A stretch of DNA of 10,321 nt from Spirochaetales bacterium (GTDB lineage: Bacteria > Spirochaetota > Spirochaetia > ARS1246): contig JAFGHN010000034.1 in the NCBI GenBank assembly GCA_016930115.1, positions 1-10,321 of the forward strand, read 5' to 3'. Under the pieces are notes generated by a model that worked only from the letters and a program-made list of their open reading frames with translations, did not search any database and was not told the origin of the DNA. Of this stretch, positions 7,495 to 10,321 are shown in pieces. Numbering within the stretch: the first letter of the stretch is position 1; every line of letters begins with the position of its first letter. A program made the translations under genes and the position numbers.

Positions 7495-7569
7495 AGTGTA
7501 CTTAATTACTGCGGTTCTAATCAACCACAAGAACCGCTGTGGACGTGCTGAGCCAAAGGAAGTACACTG
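7494..7569 (-). promoter_or_regulatory. Nested inverted repeat, candidate structured mRNA leader or operator of the HD-GYP-like gene
   Basis: Outer arms CAGTGTACTT (7494-7503) and AAGTACACTG (7560-7569) are perfect 10-bp complements. Inside them, 7508-7518 and 7530-7540 pair at 10 of 11 positions around an 11-nt loop (core GCGGTTCT / AGAACCGC). A competing 5-bp hairpin, CCACA (7525-7529) with TGTGG (7538-7542), would place the AGAACCGC arm in its loop and so exclude the inner stem. Read on the minus strand the structure ends at the ribosome binding site of the HD-GYP-like gene. It matches no riboswitch class I recognise, including the c-di-GMP aptamers. Alternatives are a dyad operator in this divergent promoter region, or a small dispersed repeat. 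Pairing is seen; function is inferred. Confidence 0.5.
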
Positions 7570-7661
7570 TCACCGGCAGAGAGAAGTGACCTGTGTGTCG
7601 ACGCCCGCCTCGGCGCGGCATTGCAGCATGAGGAGGGAGAGCCGGTTTTGAAGCGCCCGCT

Positions 7662-8498
7662 ATGAAATTCAAGTTAATCTTCATTCTCTTCAACATTGTT
7701 ATCATCGTTTCCTTTCTCGCGATATATCTCATGCCTCTCATCATGGTGGACTGGGGCCACGCAAAGTTGTTCTGGGGCCGGAATTGGGGGCTCCCTTTGC
7801 TTTTCCTGGCCGTTATCGGCCTGCTTGATGCATATTTTGTTGTAAACTGGAAAATGTTCACCTTGCTTGAGCGTGAAGATTGGCCGGCGCTCATCGACCA
7901 TCTTGAACGAAGGGTTTACGAAAAGAAGATGATAGTCAGCCAGCACGTGAGAATCCTTGTGAACGCTTATCTCGTGCGTTCTGATCTCAAGTCGATCAGA
8001 AAACTCGAGAATTTTGTCCGTGAACACAGGCCGAGCATGCTGTCGAGATTCGGCCTTGCTTTCGGCGTCCCGTATCTGCTCGAGAACGACGCCGAACGGA
8101 TGGAAGGATACTTCTGCCGTTTCATCGATATGAAGGGAAATGACGGCGCGTGGATGCGGTTCAACTACGCATTTGCACTCATCCTGCGGGGTGACGGTAA
8201 GGGGGCTGAGGCGGTCCTGGCCGGAGTCTGTAATGAGAAAACGGAGCCGGTGCTCACACTCTTGTCGATCTATCTGCTCCACTCGGTCAGACCCGTCGCC
8301 GACCATGCAGCTATCGTGGAAGAAAAACGGATGGACCTGAAGAAGAAGTTCACCCGTGAACGATGGCTTCGAGAGGTCGAACGGAGCAAGAACAGCGTGC
8401 ATGTGGTCATTCTCCAGAGACTGATAGAAGAGGCCACCGATTGGCTCCATGCTGAAAACGGTTCGGATGATCGAACCGACGAAAAACGGATACATTGA
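7662..8498 (+). CDS. Conserved-looking membrane protein with two N-terminal helices and helical repeat-like tail, function unknown
   Basis: Protein of 278 aa that I cannot assign to a characterised family. Two hydrophobic segments, about residues 4-29 (KLIFILFNIVIIVSFLAIYL and on) and 42-62 (GLPLLFLAVIGLLDAYFVV), suggest a hairpin anchor with most of the protein in the cytoplasm. From about 70 onward the sequence is amphipathic helical with pairs such as DWPALIDHLERRVYE, ARILVNAYL-like and FNYAFALILRGDGKGAEAVL, reminiscent of TPR-type repeats, hence possibly protein binding. The tail is charged and probably disordered. The ATG at 7662 is the only in-frame start after a stop at 7629; its Shine-Dalgarno is poor, although AGGAGGGAG lies at 7631-7639, about 20 nt away. 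It is followed by alaA after 3 bp, so the two are surely cotranscribed. It resembles hypothetical proteins I recall from treponemes. Confidence 0.85.
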   Translation: MKFKLIFILFNIVIIVSFLAIYLMPLIMVDWGHAKLFWGRNWGLPLLFLAVIGLLDAYFVVNWKMFTLLEREDWPALIDHLERRVYEKKMIVSQHVRILVNAYLVRSDLKSIRKLENFVREHRPSMLSRFGLAFGVPYLLENDAERMEGYFCRFIDMKGNDGAWMRFNYAFALILRGDGKGAEAVLAGVCNEKTEPVLTLLSIYLLHSVRPVADHAAIVEEKRMDLKKKFTRERWLREVERSKNSVHVVILQRLIEEATDWLHAENGSDDRTDEKRIH

Positions 8499-8501
8499 GA
8501 A

Positions 8502-9728
8502 ATGAAAGAGATAATCAAATCAAAGAAGCTTGACGACGTTTGCTACGATATCCGGGGAATCGTGCTGCAGGAAGCGAGGAAACTGGAGACGGAGGGGTAT
8601 ACCATCCTCAAACTCAATATCGGTAATCCGGCGCCTTTCGGCCTGTTCGCTCCCGACGAGATAATTCATGACATGATTCTCAACCTGCACGACGCCCAGG
8701 GCTACAGCGACTCGAAAGGGCTGTTTTCCGCGAGAAAGGCCGTCATGCAATACTGTCAGCAGAAGCGTATCTACGACGCCGACGTCGAGCACATCTATGT
8801 GGGTAACGGCGTAAGCGAATTGATCGTTATGTCGATGCAGGGGCTTCTGGATTCAGGCGATGAAGTGCTTGTTCCGATGCCCGACTACCCGCTGTGGACG
8901 GCCGCTATAAACTTGTCGGGCGGGACGGCGGTTCATTACCGGTGCGACGAGCAGGCGTTCTGGTATCCTGATTTGGATGACATCAAGAAACGCATAACCC
9001 CCCGCACAAAAGCGCTGGTAGTCATCAATCCGAATAATCCTACGGGTAGTCACTACCCGAGGGAGTTGCTTGAATCTCTTGTTTCGATAGCGAGGGAGAA
9101 TCACCTCATCGTTTACGCCGATGAAATATACGACAAAATACTCTACGACGGCGGTGTGCACACTTCGATCGCGTCTTTAGCGGACGACTTGCTTTTCGTC
9201 ACGTTCAACGGATTGTCAAAGTCGTACCGATCTGCGGGTTTCAGGGCGGGTTGGATGGTACTGACCGGCGCACTTGCTCAGGCGTCGGATTACATCAAGG
9301 GCTTGGACATCCTGGCGACCATGAGACTGTGCAGCAATGTGCCCGGGCAATTTGCGATCCAAACCGCCCTTGGCGGTTACCAGAGCATCGATGACCTTGT
9401 GAAGCCCGGCGGCAGGCTGCGCGAACAGCGTGATGTCTGCTATAAGCTTCTGTCCGAGATCCCGGGGATCAGTTGTGTTAAACCGCAGGCCGCGCTCTAC
9501 TGTTTCCCGAAAATCGATACAGAGAAATTCAGGATAACCAGCGATGAACGTTTCGTGCTCGATTTCTTGCGCGAGCGGAAAGTGCTTCTTGTGCAGGGCA
9601 CCGGCTTCAATTGGCCGGAGCCTGATCATTTCCGAGTGGTGTTCCTTCCGGCCGTGGAAATACTAAGTCAGGCCCTGGCGGCGCTCAAGAGCTTTCTCAA
9701 CACGTATGATCAGGGAGCCATGGCTTGA
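8502..9728 (+). CDS. alaA: Alanine aminotransferase AlaA-type (PLP-dependent, fold type I)
   Basis: Protein of 408 aa matching the E. coli AlaA (YfbQ) pattern almost end to end: CYDIRG at 14-19, LKLNIGNPAPFG at 36-47, QGYSDSKGLFSARKA at 66-80, GNGVSEL at 101-107, PDYPLWTAA at 127-135, NPNNPTG at 176-182, ADEIYDKILYD at 206-216 and FNGLSKSYRSAGFR at 235-248. Lys240 is the expected PLP Schiff-base lysine, Asp207 the PLP-nitrogen partner, Asn179 a cofactor contact and Arg378 (in DHFRVV) the substrate carboxylate anchor. It transfers the amino group from glutamate to pyruvate to make alanine in the cytoplasm. Length matches E. coli AlaA (405 aa). It starts 3 bp after the upstream membrane-protein stop with no strong Shine-Dalgarno, implying translational coupling. 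A related specificity (other AlaA-like aminotransferase) cannot be excluded. Confidence 0.93.
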   Translation: MKEIIKSKKLDDVCYDIRGIVLQEARKLETEGYTILKLNIGNPAPFGLFAPDEIIHDMILNLHDAQGYSDSKGLFSARKAVMQYCQQKRIYDADVEHIYVGNGVSELIVMSMQGLLDSGDEVLVPMPDYPLWTAAINLSGGTAVHYRCDEQAFWYPDLDDIKKRITPRTKALVVINPNNPTGSHYPRELLESLVSIARENHLIVYADEIYDKILYDGGVHTSIASLADDLLFVTFNGLSKSYRSAGFRAGWMVLTGALAQASDYIKGLDILATMRLCSNVPGQFAIQTALGGYQSIDDLVKPGGRLREQRDVCYKLLSEIPGISCVKPQAALYCFPKIDTEKFRITSDERFVLDFLRERKVLLVQGTGFNWPEPDHFRVVFLPAVEILSQALAALKSFLNTYDQGAMA

Positions 9729-9827
9729 TTCTGTGGCGGTACCCCCATCGATTGATTTCTGTTGCTCATCATCAGGTTACGCGATATGATTTTCTCTTGA
9801 CAGGAAGGTTTGCCTGATCCCTTCCCC

Positions 9828-9832
9828 GGAGG
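9828..9832 (+). promoter_or_regulatory. Ribosome binding site of the ComFB-domain gene
   Basis: A consensus GGAGG sits 7 nt before the ATG at 9840, fixing the start of a gene that is open to the window end. The 111 bp between alaA and this gene contain no clear terminator hairpin. Confidence 0.75.
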
Positions 9833-9839
9833 TTGTTCT

Positions 9840-10321
9840 ATGAGACTGGTGAATTACCAGGAAGACCTCGTTCTCCATATTGCCGAAATCGTCCTTCAGG
9901 ACCGGCCGGATGTCGAGCTAACGCAGGAACTTCTGCTTGATACGGCGGCGTACGTTCTGAACCGCCTCCCGCCGCGCTACATCGTAAGTGAACGCGGGTT
10001 CACCCGTTTAATGGCCGATTGCATCCTGGACAATGACAACGACAAGAATCTCAGTAGCCTCGTGGAGCTGCTGTTTCTCATAAATGGCGCCGTGGATGTC
10101 GTGAAAAAGCGGAGATCGACAACCGCGAGCGACGATGCACCGCCGGAAGAAGTGGAAGTAGAAAGCCGTATCGAACCGAACTGGCACAACATTCCGTTCT
10201 TGATAGGCCGCGTGGTGAATTGCGCCGACGGGAAACCGGTTCCGGGTATCCGGATCACCCTGCTTGTCAACGGGGAGAAGGTGCGTCAGGCAGGCAGCGG
10301 ATGGACCAATCCGTATATCAC
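9840..10321 (+). CDS. ComFB-domain protein with C-terminal carboxypeptidase-regulatory-like domain (3' end outside window)
   Basis: The reading frame is open from the ATG at 9840 to the window edge (160 codons visible). Residues 3-50 carry the ComFB hallmark: VNYQEDLVLHIAEIVL, then ELLLDTAAYVLNRLPPRYIVSERG at 30-53, where the LNRLPPRY core (40-47) is diagnostic. Many ComFB proteins have a Cys cluster just before this core; here it is absent. Residues 94-115 form an acidic linker, followed by FLIGRVVNCADGKPVPGIRI at 120-139, which starts like a carboxypeptidase-regulatory or transthyretin-like beta sandwich. ComFB was named from a Bacillus competence operon of unclear function; more recently ComFB domains in cyanobacteria were reported to bind cyclic di-nucleotides (from memory). 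No signal peptide is visible, so a cytoplasmic location is inferred. Domain call is fairly firm; the second domain is cut short. Confidence 0.82.
   Translation, partial: MRLVNYQEDLVLHIAEIVLQDRPDVELTQELLLDTAAYVLNRLPPRYIVSERGFTRLMADCILDNDNDKNLSSLVELLFLINGAVDVVKKRRSTTASDDAPPEEVEVESRIEPNWHNIPFLIGRVVNCADGKPVPGIRITLLVNGEKVRQAGSGWTNPYI

Noticed and set aside
7486..7530. TTG start at 7530 for the HD-GYP-like gene
   Set aside because: No ribosome binding site is visible, it runs through the inverted repeat, and ATG 7485 has a good GAGGG site.
7494..7569. Integron attC site
   Set aside because: The paired arms suggested one, but the arm ends lack the RYYYAAC/GTTRRRY boxes and no integrase or cassette array is present.
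7628..7651. Seven-codon leader peptide (MRRESRF) before the membrane protein
   Set aside because: It is a short chance frame without regulatory codons or its own ribosome binding site, although its end lies near the next start.
7674..8495. 273-aa minus-strand open frame opposite the membrane protein
   Set aside because: No domain or plausible start signal; it mirrors the plus-strand gene, which has convincing membrane segments and couples to alaA.
9771..9818. ATCAGG / CCTGAT hairpin as alaA terminator
   Set aside because: Only 6-bp arms around a 36-nt loop with no T-run.
9797..9825. TTGACA -35 box for the ComFB gene
   Set aside because: The hexamer is perfect, but no -10-like sequence occurs 15-18 bp downstream; that stretch is C-rich.

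Overview
The window reads as ordinary bacterial chromosome: dense, moderately GC-rich, short intergenic gaps, and no tRNA, rRNA, CRISPR array, insertion sequence or phage gene. The best lineage guess is the Spirochaetota. It rests on the clpA-aat pair, the TGS-domain nucleoside kinase, the HD-GYP protein with an N-terminal strand-rich module, a two-helix membrane protein resembling treponemal proteins, and a ComFB-domain protein. This is inference from recalled family distributions, not from a search.

Region 1 (1-2683, + strand) holds the 3' two thirds or more of clpA and then aat, overlapping by 11 bp if aat starts at 1967. Aat adds Leu/Phe to protein N-termini and ClpA (with ClpS and ClpP) degrades such proteins, so this is a compact N-degron operon. 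Region 2 (2684-3118) is easily misread. It contains a small minus-strand gene for a YkgJ-type cysteine-cluster protein (2745-3002), convergent with aat and divergent from the next gene.

Region 3 (3119-4603, + strand) holds an OppD/DppD-type ABC ATPase with no permease beside it, followed 24 bp later by a PilZ-domain protein. Region 4 (4593-7485, - strand) is a two-gene unit: an HD-GYP-fold protein whose metal ligands are largely replaced, then a fused TGS/uridine-kinase-like nucleoside kinase. The kinase gene converges with pilZ and overlaps it by 11 bp. Just upstream of the HD-GYP ribosome binding site lies a nested inverted repeat (7494-7569) that could fold in two mutually exclusive ways in the mRNA leader.

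Region 5 (7662-9728, + strand) pairs an unknown two-helix membrane protein with an AlaA-type alanine aminotransferase, 3 bp apart. Region 6 (9840-end, + strand) is the start of a ComFB-domain protein that continues into a carboxypeptidase-regulatory-like beta domain and runs off the window.

The main theme is cyclic-di-nucleotide signalling. A PilZ protein, a probably non-catalytic HD-GYP protein and a ComFB protein lie within 6.2 kb, with no recognisable diguanylate cyclase (GGDEF) or EAL domain among them. The most original signals are the degenerate HD-GYP site and the leader structure in front of it.
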